A stretch of 64,000 nucleotides of DNA, from contig NZ_CP013251.1 of the NCBI RefSeq assembly GCF_001583435.1, forward strand, positions 4,601,215 to 4,665,214. The letters run 5' to 3'. Every line of letters begins with the position of its first letter. Position 1 is the stretch's first letter. The notes beneath the pieces were generated by a model. That model was given only the letters and a program-made list of their open reading frames with translations, made no database searches and was not told the DNA's origin. This DNA is from Endozoicomonas montiporae CL-33. GTDB lineage: Bacteria > Pseudomonadota > Gammaproteobacteria > Pseudomonadales > Endozoicomonadaceae. Positions 50,199-57,484 of the stretch are shown piece after piece. A program made the position numbers and the translations under genes.

Positions 50199-51132
50199 GA
50201 GCGTTCCCTCTCTGTTGTTCTAATTCCCGTTTCAAACTGGTCTGTATGAATTTCTGTTGCCAAAGACGTTGAGTGTTAATTTCGCTGGGATTGGACTCCA
50301 TCCGGTAGGTGCGAAATTCCACAAGCGCCTGCTCGATACGTTCACCCTGTTCGCTGTCCAGTGTCGTCAGGTCTAGGCCGAGTGTTTTTGCCTGGTCCGT
50401 GAAGGTGTGATCCGGCTGCCAGTCGGAATACATGGCGAATTTGCGGCTAGCGGGTAAGTCAGGCTGAGACTGGTTAACAGGGTGAGCATCCACGCTGCCA
50501 CCAAAGCGCTGATCAAACGATGCCAGCGATTCAGCCTCGCGCGCGTTATGTGTGTGTGATGTGTTAATAACGGAAGAAACGGATGTATGCCCTTCCTCTT
50601 TGCCCTTCCTTTGTCCTTCCTCTTGCCCCTGCTCTTGCCTCTGCTCTTGCCCTTCCTCTTGCCCTTCATATGATTCAATCCTTTGTTTTATAAGGGTTTC
50701 TGCTTGCCCTTCCTCTCGCCCTTCCTCTTGCCCTTCCTCTTGCCCCTGCTCCTGCCCTTCCTCTTTGCCCTTCCTTTGCCCTTCCTCATTTGGACGGTTT
50801 AAATCTGAAGTAGCCAAAGGAAGACGGAAAACCATGTAATCCATTTTGAAAGGCTTTGGCATACGCTCAATCAGGCCAACCCGCTCAAGCTCCGCCAAAT
50901 AGCCCCTGATCATTTTGGGCTTAGGATTAAAAGGGTCTTTGGTTGAACCTCTTGGTCGAGAAATACTGAGGTACTCCATAAAGTGTTTCATGTCCACCCG
51001 TCGTTTAGCCGTACCTACCAAGCCGGTCTTATAATCCATATGACGACGGAGACAGAGAACATAAAGAGTGCGTGCTTCATGAGTCAGATACTCATCTTCA
51101 AAGGCTTCATATTCACGCCTGTTCATACCCAC
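50101..51132 (-). CDS. Replication initiation protein O-like, with repeat-encoded linker
   Basis: 343 residues. An N-terminal winged-helix region (LTHEARTLYVLCLRRHMDYK, MKHFMEYLSISRPRGSTKDP, YLAELERVGLIERM) is followed by about 65 residues of Glu/Gly/Gln repeats encoded by the iteron-like DNA repeats, and a C-terminal DnaT-like domain (FRTYRMESNPSEINTQRLWQ, QKFIQTSLKRELEQQ). As with lambda O, the gene probably contains the origin that its product binds. Confidence 0.8.
   Translation of the reverse strand: MGMNRREYEAFEDEYLTHEARTLYVLCLRRHMDYKTGLVGTAKRRVDMKHFMEYLSISRPRGSTKDPFNPKPKMIRGYLAELERVGLIERMPKPFKMDYMVFRLPLATSDLNRPNEEGQRKGKEEGQEQGQEEGQEEGREEGQAETLIKQRIESYEGQEEGQEQRQEQGQEEGQRKGKEEGHTSVSSVINTSHTHNAREAESLASFDQRFGGSVDAHPVNQSQPDLPASRKFAMYSDWQPDHTFTDQAKTLGLDLTTLDSEQGERIEQALVEFRTYRMESNPSEINTQRLWQQKFIQTSLKRELEQQRGNAHGNGHRKGSGQHSGSAMSRPFTEADFDLDATW
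50588..50788. other. Candidate phage replication origin (iterons within gene O)
   Basis: Two blocks of roughly seven 12-bp repeats with consensus TGCCCTTCCTCT (50588-50668 and 50702-50788) flank a 33-bp AT-rich spacer (TATGATTCAATCCTTTG...). They sit inside the initiator-like gene, the arrangement of lambda ori: initiator-binding iterons next to a DNA-unwinding element. The repeats encode the low-complexity EGQ/EEGQ linker of the protein. Confidence 0.65.
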
Positions 51133-51956
51133 CTCCTCGTTTCCGCCTGGCTACGCTCCTGTTTCAGTTCCAGCTGTTGCCGGATCTCAATTTCCCGAAG
51201 GTGCTGCCCCAGACGAACCAGCCCCTTACCTGTCACCATGGTTTTTCTGTACTCGGTTCTACCTTCGTCTGGATGATTAAACGACTTCAGCCGTACCGTA
51301 AAAAAACCCTGGTCGATATAACGCTGATAAGGCAGGTTACGATCAGAGGGCTGCTTGGAACCCATCATCAGATAACCGTATTCCCGCAGAAAATGAAAAA
51401 GCCGTTGCGAACCTGTACCAAGTAGCTTTGCAGCTTCCTGAACAGACACTTCCTGATCACTGGCAGTCACCGAATCATGGAATTCAACCTTGGGGCGATC
51501 CTGTTCAATCTGGTGTTGTTGCTGCTCAATCTGCCGGTTTTTACTATCCAGCTGCTTCTGTGCCACCAGCACGGCCTTAGCCAGAAAGTCACTGTCATTC
51601 TCTGGCTCTGCCGGTACAGGTTTCAATTTGCCCTTTCTATAATCAATAAAGGTTTGATTGACCTGCAGCTGAAACGACGGGCTGATCCACCCTGCATAAG
51701 AAATGGCAAGCAACTCATGGGCAAAAGTGCCAGGCGTCACACCGCCTTTTACAGAATTGACCGGCGCACAACCTAAGTGGGAATTCCCGCTTAGCTCGTC
51801 CACCAGCTCCTGAACCTGTTTTGAGCGCAACCACTCACTAGGCTTTTTACTATCAATGGCACCAGAAGCATGATGCAGGGCATTCAGATTAAACCGCCCC
51901 TGATCGTCCTGGTGAATAGTGATACCGGCAATCACCGGCATGTACGATACGTCCAT
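51123..51956 (-). CDS. Phage antirepressor (KilA-N and KilAC domains)
   Basis: 277 residues. The KilA-N domain (about 10-110) has GRFNLNALHHASGAIDSKKP, SEWLRSKQVQELVDEL and LLAISYAGWISPSFQLQVNQ. The KilAC domain (about 165-270) has VSVQEAAKLLGTGSQRLFHF and RKTMVTGKGLVRLGQHLRE. Antirepressors inactivate phage repressors in trans. It is the third gene of the cro operon, upstream of O. Confidence 0.88.
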   Translation of the reverse strand: MDVSYMPVIAGITIHQDDQGRFNLNALHHASGAIDSKKPSEWLRSKQVQELVDELSGNSHLGCAPVNSVKGGVTPGTFAHELLAISYAGWISPSFQLQVNQTFIDYRKGKLKPVPAEPENDSDFLAKAVLVAQKQLDSKNRQIEQQQHQIEQDRPKVEFHDSVTASDQEVSVQEAAKLLGTGSQRLFHFLREYGYLMMGSKQPSDRNLPYQRYIDQGFFTVRLKSFNHPDEGRTEYRKTMVTGKGLVRLGQHLREIEIRQQLELKQERSQAETRRWV

Positions 51957-51992
51957 ACTGATTCCCCCTCAGCTGGATGTTTTATTATGGTG

Positions 51993-52202
51993 CTAGCTGG
52001 CACTTCGAACGGCTGATTTCCAGCTGTAGAGAATGCTGATTGCCTTTTTCAACGAAAAGCAAAAACACGCTTTTTGAATTTGGCCTCCCTCGGGCTTGAG
52101 CGGATTAAAAAGCCATGAAAGCGCGATAGAATCATCAATCGTTCCTGCGAGGAACTCTGCCTTTACATGGTCGAGTGTTATGACGGGCTCTTCTGTTTGC
52201 AT
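51993..52202 (-). CDS. Small hypothetical early protein
   Basis: 69 residues with a good ribosome site (AAGGAG, 8 bases upstream). Begins MQTEEPVITLDHVKAEFLAG and has a Cys- and Phe-rich C-terminal half. Lies between cro and the antirepressor gene. No family recognised. Confidence 0.6.
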   Translation of the reverse strand: MQTEEPVITLDHVKAEFLAGTIDDSIALSWLFNPLKPEGGQIQKACFCFSLKKAISILYSWKSAVRSAS

Positions 52203-52224
52203 GCTGGTGGCTCCTTACCAGTGG

Positions 52225-52425
52225 CTATTTATTGTTGTGAAGGTCGTAATCGCTCACCACGTCGATAGCCGCAATATCACCGTTTGTAAGGCGCTCTATA
52301 GTTTTTGCATGCTTTACCGGTATGACCCCCTTCCATTGGGAAATAGACGGTTGTCTCACTCCCAGTGCTACCGCTATGCGCTCCTGCGTCCGGAAATAGG
52401 CTAAAAGTTTTTTATAAGTATTCAT
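52225..52425 (-). CDS. cro: Cro-like repressor (YdaS/Cro family)
   Basis: 66 residues. LLAYFRTQERIAVALGVRQP then SISQWKGVIPVKHAKTIERL is a Cro/YdaS HTH. It is the first gene of the leftward lytic operon, divergent from CI with 110 bp between them. There is no clear ribosome site before the ATG, and a TATAA-type -10 sequence lies close upstream, so the message may have a very short leader. Confidence 0.85.
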   Translation of the reverse strand: MNTYKKLLAYFRTQERIAVALGVRQPSISQWKGVIPVKHAKTIERLTNGDIAAIDVVSDYDLHNNK

Positions 52426-52439
52426 AAGGACAAGCTATA

Positions 52440-52499
52440 GTGTGCTTTTATACAAAATGCACACTTTTATAAAAAAATGCAATCACTTTATAAGCACAC
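52440..52499. promoter_or_regulatory. CI/Cro operator region with three related sites
   Basis: Three sites share a TTATAA(AA)GCACAC half-site: GTGTGCTTTTATA (52440-52452), GCACACTTTTATAA (52459-52472) and TTATAAGCACAC (52488-52499). TATAA-type -10 elements for both divergent promoters are embedded in them. A related copy lies downstream of CI at 53217-53228. This is the expected right-operator-like layout of a lambdoid switch. Confidence 0.65.
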
Positions 52500-52535
52500 T
52501 GAAATGCCCACCCAATTAAAAATAGAATTTGTAGT

Positions 52536-53093
52536 ATGAGAACAACACTGCAAGAGCGAGTCAGGCTCGCGAGAAAATCAGCAAAAGACCGGTTACAGCT
52601 TGAGCACGCTATCACTCAGGCTGATCTAGCCGAAGAGTGCGGAATAACCCGCAACTCTATATGGAAAATAGAAGTCGGCGAAACAGATAACCCAAGGTCG
52701 AAAACACTCCATAAAATTGCGGACACTCTGAGAGTTAACGTTGAATGGCTAATGCACGGAAAGGGCGTCATGGATTCTGAGTCGCCAGCGTTTGACTCAA
52801 AAACTGTACAGCAAAATTTAGCGAACAGTATGCTGAAAGGAAAACTTGCCAGTGAAAACAAAAACCAGGTGCTTAATAACCAAACCGTTGTACTGATGTC
52901 TTGTAATCCTGACAGCAATAAAGACTGGATGGTTATTATCCCGAGCATCAGCGCTGAAACACTTCCAGCCGACCTTGCCCCTAGCATTGACACCGCACAC
53001 GCCAGCAAAGAAACAATTGTTCAGTCTGACGTACTGGTCACCATCACCAATACAGATGACGTCAAAGTATTTCTGCTAAACATCCTCGCTTAA
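52536..53093 (+). CDS. CI-like prophage repressor without recognisable S24 peptidase
   Basis: 185 residues. The HTH is HAITQADLAEECGITRNSIW then KIEVGETDNPRSKTLHKIAD (about residues 25-63), followed by VNVEWLMHGKG, a common ending of CI DNA-binding domains. The C-terminal 100 residues do not show the Ser/Lys LexA-type peptidase motifs, so RecA-stimulated autocleavage is unlikely. No ribosome site is seen, consistent with leaderless translation as for lambda PRM messages. It is divergent from cro. Confidence 0.8.
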   Translation: MRTTLQERVRLARKSAKDRLQLEHAITQADLAEECGITRNSIWKIEVGETDNPRSKTLHKIADTLRVNVEWLMHGKGVMDSESPAFDSKTVQQNLANSMLKGKLASENKNQVLNNQTVVLMSCNPDSNKDWMVIIPSISAETLPADLAPSIDTAHASKETIVQSDVLVTITNTDDVKVFLLNILA

Positions 53094-53216
53094 AACACCA
53101 TTTACCTGCAAAGTTTCACATTGCCATACACATATGGAGCTTTTGCTTTTCACGTTCTTTTTTATACTTATAAATCAAGAAATTATAAAAAGTACTCAGC
53201 AAAAGCATACCTTAAA

Positions 53217-53228
53217 GCACACTTTATA
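53217..53228. promoter_or_regulatory. Second operator copy, upstream of the rightward early operon
   Basis: GCACACTTTATA repeats the half-site of the CI/Cro operators; nearby TTATAAAAAGTA (53183-53194) may be a degenerate site. It lies in the 188-bp gap between CI and the first gene of the rightward operon, the place of the left operator in a lambdoid phage. Confidence 0.5.
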
Positions 53229-53281
53229 TTGCTTTTATCTCTTGATAAGTTTACTTTATATCTAAACACAGGAGGCTACCC

Positions 53282-53464
53282 ATGACAGAAGAACAAAAAG
53301 CCATCATCCACCGCGCCATCGCCCACGTCACCATCAGCGCAAAATCCGTCGAGCGAATGGCAGGCAATAAGGACTACAGCGAAACAACGTACCAGTGGTG
53401 CATTAATCAGGCAGCACAGGACCACCAACTGATCAAAGACCTCGAAAGCCTGCTGACCCCTTAA
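53282..53464 (+). CDS. Small hypothetical early protein
   Basis: 60 residues, ribosome site AGGAGG about 6 bases before the ATG. Helical: QKAIIHRAIAHVTISAKSVE, and DHQLIKDLESLLTP at the end. First gene of the rightward early operon, just after the second operator. No family recognised. Confidence 0.65.
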   Translation: MTEEQKAIIHRAIAHVTISAKSVERMAGNKDYSETTYQWCINQAAQDHQLIKDLESLLTP

Positions 53465-53498
53465 TAAAAACAACCCATAAGAACAATAAGGCGACACC

Positions 53499-53759
53499 AT
53501 GCAAGCCATAAGAATAAAAGACACAAACCAGCTGGTGGCCGTACAGAAGTTAAGAACCCAACTGGCAGAGCATGACCAGAACAAAAGACAGAACACAGGC
53601 GTTATTCGTCGCCTGGTCAGACTGCTAACCACTCAGGGAACGGGGATCGTTATGAATGGGAGCCTGCAAAAATGCCTGCATTGTGGCCGTACGGGTCAGG
53701 AGAAAATCCCCGTGTGCTGCCGGCACTGCAAGCCCTTCGGTCGTTCAGGCAGAAGCTGA
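53499..53759 (+). CDS. Small protein with zinc-ribbon-like C-terminus
   Basis: 86 residues. The N-terminal region is helical and basic; the C-terminal part KCLHCGRTGQEKIPVCCRHC has four cysteines in a zinc-ribbon pattern. It ends about 80 bp before the next clear gene; the codons between are open in a different frame (see 53656-53838). Confidence 0.6.
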   Translation: MQAIRIKDTNQLVAVQKLRTQLAEHDQNKRQNTGVIRRLVRLLTTQGTGIVMNGSLQKCLHCGRTGQEKIPVCCRHCKPFGRSGRS

Positions 53760-53838
53760 GCTGCTGAAGTGGCTGGATGAGTTAGACGAGAAAGAAAAAC
53801 AAATCGCCCTACAACGGGCTCAAAGAATCTGGAGATAA
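53656..53838 (+). CDS. Possible overlapping or frameshifted ORF
   Basis: 60 residues from an ATG overlapping the previous gene. Only its C-terminal half (LLKWLDELDEKEKQIALQRA QRIWR) looks protein-like. It may be the true second half of the zinc-ribbon gene after a +1/-1 shift, or a separate coupled ORF. Confidence 0.3.
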   Translation: MGACKNACIVAVRVRRKSPCAAGTASPSVVQAEAELLKWLDELDEKEKQIALQRAQRIWR

Positions 53839-53840
53839 AA

Positions 53841-54548
53841 ATGAAAGAGTTGCAGCAAATCATCAACAACAAGATTGAAGACATGATTGCTAATGGGGAT
53901 ATCAAAGTCGTTATTGAAAATAATATTCAGAAGGCAGTAAACGAGGCTATTTCCAATCAGTTTCGCTCTTACGGCTCCCTTACCAAACAGCTTGAAAAAG
54001 AACTGGAAGAAGGGCTTCAGATTAGCCTGAAAGATATCTCATTTGAAACCTATAACCAACAAATGCTGGTAGCAGTTAAGCAAAAAATGGGCGCTGTTTT
54101 TGCGTCTGAAGCATCTTCTAAATTCATGACAGAAATGGATGAATTGTTGAAGCCTGCCCCTAAAGAAATATCAATTAATGAGCTTGTCGAAGTCATTGCA
54201 GAAAGCTGGAAAACTGACGAGCCATGGAATTCTGATGACCTGGATGACAGGGCGTCAGTCGAATTGGTTGATCATGACTGGAGTCATAATAGCTACACCT
54301 TAAAAATGTGGAAGAAAAAAGAGCCATCTTCTCTATATAGCTCACGCTCCAAAATCTCAGACCTTGATCTGTTTATCTCTGACGGCAAAATCAGAATCAG
54401 CCATAGACATTCCTATAACCCCACCTGTTTTAGTGAACATGAAGCCTTTGTATTCAAACTGTACGCCGCAGGAACCAAACTGACGGGGCTGGAAAATTTC
54501 GACCCTGACGAATGCGATCTGACCCTGAAGGAAGGTGAAGACTACTGA
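53841..54548 (+). CDS. Hypothetical early phage protein
   Basis: 235 residues, GGAGAT about 7 bases before the ATG. An N-terminal helical, coiled-coil-like half (about 1-95) precedes a mixed domain with several Trp (VIAESWKTDEPWNSDD, WSHNSYTLKMWKKK). Acidic C-terminus. No family recognised; it directly precedes the exonuclease gene. Confidence 0.65.
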   Translation: MKELQQIINNKIEDMIANGDIKVVIENNIQKAVNEAISNQFRSYGSLTKQLEKELEEGLQISLKDISFETYNQQMLVAVKQKMGAVFASEASSKFMTEMDELLKPAPKEISINELVEVIAESWKTDEPWNSDDLDDRASVELVDHDWSHNSYTLKMWKKKEPSSLYSSRSKISDLDLFISDGKIRISHRHSYNPTCFSEHEAFVFKLYAAGTKLTGLENFDPDECDLTLKEGEDY

Positions 54549-54581
54549 TAGATCAATACTAAAAAAAATATGGAGAAAAGT

Positions 54582-55151
54582 ATGGACTCTGCAAAACACT
54601 TAATGGTTGATGTTGAAGCTGCCGGTAAAAACCCCAGTGCTGCACTGCTAAGCATTGGTGCAGTCTTCTTTGATCCAGCCACTGGCGGTATGGATGAAAG
54701 TTTTTACGCTCCCATCAAGCTTTCCAGCTCGCAGTATTACGGCGGGGACATTGATGCATCAACCGTTGAGTGGTGGATGCAGCAAAGCGACGCTGCCCGC
54801 GCCGTCTTTAGTGACGAGAACCGCTCCAGTCTGAAATACGTGCTGGAAGAATTCAGCAAGTTTATCAAGGTCTGTGCCGGTGACCATGATGTTTATGTCT
54901 GGGGGAATGGTCCTGCTTACGACAATGCCATTTTATCCCATGCCTTCCATAAAACATGGGTCAAGCAGCCTTGGTCATTCAGCAAAGATACCTGTGTACG
55001 CACCATGGTCATGCTCGGGCGAGAGTTGGGTATTGATCCCAAAAACGAACTACCAAGGGAAGGTGAACACCATAACGCTCTGGATGATGCGATTCATCAG
55101 GCGCGGTACGTGAGCCTTATCTGGCAGAAGCTGTTTGCAGTTCATCAGTAA
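54582..55151 (+). CDS. 3'-5' exonuclease (Rv2179c-like / RNase T fold)
   Basis: 189 residues from ATG 54582 (GGAG 6 bases upstream; an ATG at 54570 is also in frame). DEDD-type motifs: MVDVEAAGKNPSAALLSIG (first Asp/Glu), VWGNGPAYDNAILSHAF (second Asp) and HNALDDAIHQARYV (third and fourth Asp). It degrades nucleic acid from the 3' end, probably in phage replication or recombination. It lies next to RdgC, suggesting a recombination module. Confidence 0.85.
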   Translation: MDSAKHLMVDVEAAGKNPSAALLSIGAVFFDPATGGMDESFYAPIKLSSSQYYGGDIDASTVEWWMQQSDAARAVFSDENRSSLKYVLEEFSKFIKVCAGDHDVYVWGNGPAYDNAILSHAFHKTWVKQPWSFSKDTCVRTMVMLGRELGIDPKNELPREGEHHNALDDAIHQARYVSLIWQKLFAVHQ

Positions 55152-55188
55152 AAAATGAAGTAAAACAAAAATAACAGGAATAGCCATT

Positions 55189-56109
55189 ATGAAAGCATCA
55201 AGCTTGCTGTTTAAAAATCTGATCTTCTACCGCTTCACTCAGCCATTCACCCTGAATGCCATGGAGCTGCAAGACCGACTCAGGTCTAAAAAGTTTCGCC
55301 CCTGCGGTACTCAAGATATGACCTCCTATGGCTGGGTACCAGCACTCAGCAAACGATCCACCGCCCTGGTTCACGAAAACAACCACTGTCTGCTGATCTG
55401 TGCCGCCAGTGAAGAAAAGCTGCTGCCTGCCTCTGTCATTAATGATGCCCTGGAAGAACGGATTGAACGGATCGAGCAGGAACAGGACCGGCAGGTATTC
55501 AGCAAAGAACGCCGAACCATAAAAGACGACATCATTATGGAGTTGCTGCCCAAAGCGTTCACAAAGCAGAAGTTCACCAGAGCCTACATCGATAAGACGG
55601 AAGGCTGGCTGGTGGTCAATGCCTCCAGTTTCAGGCAGGCTGAAGACCTGACCAGCTACCTGCGCCACACCCTTGGCAGCCTGCCTGTTGTAACGCCTGC
55701 TCTCAAAGAGTCGCCCAATGCGGTTATGACCCAGTGGCTGAGTAGCCGCCTGTTGCCCAAAGGGTTTGCCCTCTGTTACGACTGCGAACTGATTGATCCC
55801 GGTGAAGACGGCGGCAAGATCATCGCCCGTAACGAAGAGCTGAACACCGATGCCATCCACCAGCATTTAGACGAGGGCAAAGCGGTGAGCAAGCTGGCGA
55901 TTGACTGGCGGGAAACCCTGCACGGTTATTTAACCGACGACGTACGATTCCAGCGGCTGAAATTCTCAGACCTTTTCCATGAGCAGATTGATGCTCAAAG
56001 TCTGGAAGGTCTGGAACAACAACTGGATGCTGACTTCATTGCAATGTCTGGCACATTACGCCACTTCCTGAAAGAGCTAGTGAAAGCACTGGGGGGAATG
56101 CCGTCATGA
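55189..56109 (+). CDS. rdgC: Recombination-associated protein RdgC
   Basis: 306 residues, full length. LLFKNLIFYRFTQPFTLNAM, LRSKKFRPCGTQDMTSYGWV and LPKGFALCYDCELIDPGEDG identify RdgC, a ring-shaped DNA-binding protein that modulates RecA. Phage copies are common beside exonucleases. It overlaps the next gene by 4 bp. Confidence 0.93.
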   Translation: MKASSLLFKNLIFYRFTQPFTLNAMELQDRLRSKKFRPCGTQDMTSYGWVPALSKRSTALVHENNHCLLICAASEEKLLPASVINDALEERIERIEQEQDRQVFSKERRTIKDDIIMELLPKAFTKQKFTRAYIDKTEGWLVVNASSFRQAEDLTSYLRHTLGSLPVVTPALKESPNAVMTQWLSSRLLPKGFALCYDCELIDPGEDGGKIIARNEELNTDAIHQHLDEGKAVSKLAIDWRETLHGYLTDDVRFQRLKFSDLFHEQIDAQSLEGLEQQLDADFIAMSGTLRHFLKELVKALGGMPS

Positions 56110-56450
56110 GCAACATCATTCATTTTCGCCCGGCTGAAGAACATAAAATCCGTTTCGAGAAGCGAATGGAAAAAGCTATCCAAATGGCTATTGAGGTAGT
56201 ACACGGCTCAGGTGTTGTAGTGAACAACGTCGTTTACACCATCGATGATGTGGTGACTTACCTGACGACTGATCAGGAAAACCGTGAAGAGCTGGTCAGC
56301 CTGTTAACGTCACTGCTGAACGCTAAATTCGGTGATGAGGTGGACAACGGCGTCAGACGTTTAAACCGGTTCCTGATTAACGGTACAAGAGAGCTGGCAT
56401 TTCAGCTTGCAGGCGACGCCCTGAAAGCACCACTGGGTAAAGGCGCGTGA
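56106..56450 (+). CDS. Hypothetical protein coupled to rdgC
   Basis: 114 residues. Its ATG overlaps the rdgC stop. Helical, with KRMEKAIQMAIEVVHGSGVV and a basic middle (VRRLNRFLINGTRELAFQLA). No family recognised; by coupling it may assist the RdgC/exonuclease module. Confidence 0.7.
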   Translation: MSNIIHFRPAEEHKIRFEKRMEKAIQMAIEVVHGSGVVVNNVVYTIDDVVTYLTTDQENREELVSLLTSLLNAKFGDEVDNGVRRLNRFLINGTRELAFQLAGDALKAPLGKGA

Positions 56451-56767
56451 GTAGCTGTTTAATTAATGACTATTCATGGGGCGTTGACGGGTATGGCCGT
56501 CAGCACATCTGCCTGAACAGCGGCATGGTTGTACTGCTCTGTGTGATACCGGGCTGTTCACCACTGGAATGCATTGACCTGCTACTGGAACAACAGAAGA
56601 ACAATAAGAATGAACAGAAAAAAGAAGCAGAACGAGATACCTGCAGAACAGCGGTCAGTGTCGCTGATGGCTCAGCAGCAGAAAGACCTGAAGCGGAAGG
56701 TCACAGAGTTTCTGGCAGCAGGCAAGCATATAACGTTTGTGCCGTTTGGGGTGTCGGGGGTGGGTAG
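56447..56767 (+). CDS. Hypothetical protein, C-terminal part doubtful
   Basis: 106 residues from a GTG overlapping the previous stop (4 bp). The first 60 residues (CLINDYSWGVDGYGRQHICL, VVLLCVIPGCSPLECIDLLL) look real. The last 40 (TAVSVADGSAAERPEAEG...) are unlike coding sequence and overlap a better ORF in another frame (56610-56771), so the gene may really end near 56620 through a frameshift. Confidence 0.5.
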   Translation: MSSCLINDYSWGVDGYGRQHICLNSGMVVLLCVIPGCSPLECIDLLLEQQKNNKNEQKKEAERDTCRTAVSVADGSAAERPEAEGHRVSGSRQAYNVCAVWGVGGG

Positions 56768-56771
56768 ATAA
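56610..56771 (+). CDS. Small basic protein overlapping the previous ORF
   Basis: 53 residues from ATG 56610 (MNRKKKQNEIPAEQRSVSLM...). AQQQKDLKRKVTEFLAAG and the TFVPFGVSG end resemble a short phage protein seen beside recombination genes. Its stop TAA lies inside the 5' arm of the first attC-like site, as is common for cassette genes. Confidence 0.5.
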   Translation: MNRKKKQNEIPAEQRSVSLMAQQQKDLKRKVTEFLAAGKHITFVPFGVSGVGR

Positions 56772-56851
56772 CGCAGAGCTAACCAGCCGCCGCCGGAGGC
56801 GGTCGGGTGGAGGTGCGCAGCACCGGAACGAACTGGAAGCATTTGTTATGT
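56768..56851 (+). other. attC-like site 1
   Basis: Outer arms ATAAC (56768-56772) and GTTAT (56845-56849) are complementary; the interior folds through a CAGCCGCC/GGCGG stem and AGGTGC/GCACC. The long central palindrome CCGCCGCCGGAGGCGG is shared with site 3. The consensus fit is weaker than sites 2 and 3. Confidence 0.55.
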
Positions 56852-56890
56852 GCTTTGGCACGATGCCTGAAAATTAACGGAAAAATAATT

Positions 56891-57139
56891 ATGTTTGATC
56901 TTGATCTGGAATCCGTTGAAGAAGCCTCTATCAATGAAGATGCTGCAAAAATCATTATGCAGCTTGAAGCATGGTTTGAATCTCGAACCGACAAACTTCA
57001 GGAAATTGCCAGAAGTCAGCCCGATACAGTGAAAATCAATGACTTTGAAAACAGCAACCCTGATTTTATCAATGGTTTTAAAGCTGGACTCGTTGCAGCA
57101 GTGGAAGTTATGAGAAAGTTTCCTGTAAACGTGGAGTAG
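56891..57139 (+). CDS. Cassette gene 1, hypothetical
   Basis: 82 residues from ATG 56891 (MFDLDLESVEEASINEDAAK...); the longer frame to 56807 would start inside attC-like site 1. Acidic helical protein ending VEVMRKFPVNVE, with its stop 8 bp before site 2. This spacing, one small gene per site and all in one direction, is the cassette pattern. No family recognised. Confidence 0.7.
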   Translation: MFDLDLESVEEASINEDAAKIIMQLEAWFESRTDKLQEIARSQPDTVKINDFENSNPDFINGFKAGLVAAVEVMRKFPVNVE

Positions 57140-57147
57140 CAGGAGGC

Positions 57148-57206
57148 ACATAACGCCGTTTTCAGAGGCGTGCCGTAGGCGCGTCCGCTGGAAAACATGG
57201 TTAGGT
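57148..57206 (+). other. attC-like site 2
   Basis: 59 bp, the classic attC size. The left core ACATAACGCC and right core GGTTAGGTG are in place, GTTAGGT fits the GTTRRRY rule. Arms GTTTTC/GAAAAC and GGCG/CGTCC-type pair with an unpaired base, giving the imperfect hairpin used by IntI for recombination. Confidence 0.75.
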
Positions 57207-57236
57207 GTAGCCATTGCACGAAATTGGAGAATAAAA

Positions 57237-57476
57237 ATGATTGATGAACAAACTGACCGACTTTCAAAACTGGAAACTGAAGCAGAGCGAGCTGCTTACC
57301 TGCTGTCTATTGGTGTCACAGCAAAGATTACTATTGAAGATTTGACTCCTGTGTATCGTGCCGTTGTAGGTTCAATGCAGCTTTCTATTACTAGCGACTC
57401 AGAGGAAGAAGCGATACGAAAGGGAACCGAATGGTTAAAGCAAAAAGCTGATCCAACCACATATCGGAGATGCTGA
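57237..57476 (+). CDS. Cassette gene 2, hypothetical
   Basis: 79 residues. Preceded by GGAG about 9 bases upstream and 30 bp after site 2; its stop is 8 bp before site 3. DRLSKLETEAERAAYLLSIG and EEEAIRKGTEWLKQKADPTT indicate a helical, soluble protein. No family recognised. Confidence 0.7.
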   Translation: MIDEQTDRLSKLETEAERAAYLLSIGVTAKITIEDLTPVYRAVVGSMQLSITSDSEEEAIRKGTEWLKQKADPTTYRRC

Positions 57477-57484
57477 TTTCAGCG

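Noticed and set aside
50588..50788. CRISPR array
   Set aside because: The units are contiguous 12-bp repeats without unique spacers, inside a coding frame.
50552..50839. Cys/Pro/Ser-rich rightward ORF over the gene O repeats
   Set aside because: It merely reflects the 12-bp iterons read on the other strand.
55198..55866. 222-codon ORF opposite rdgC
   Set aside because: Antisense shadow; RdgC is a clear family match on the + strand.
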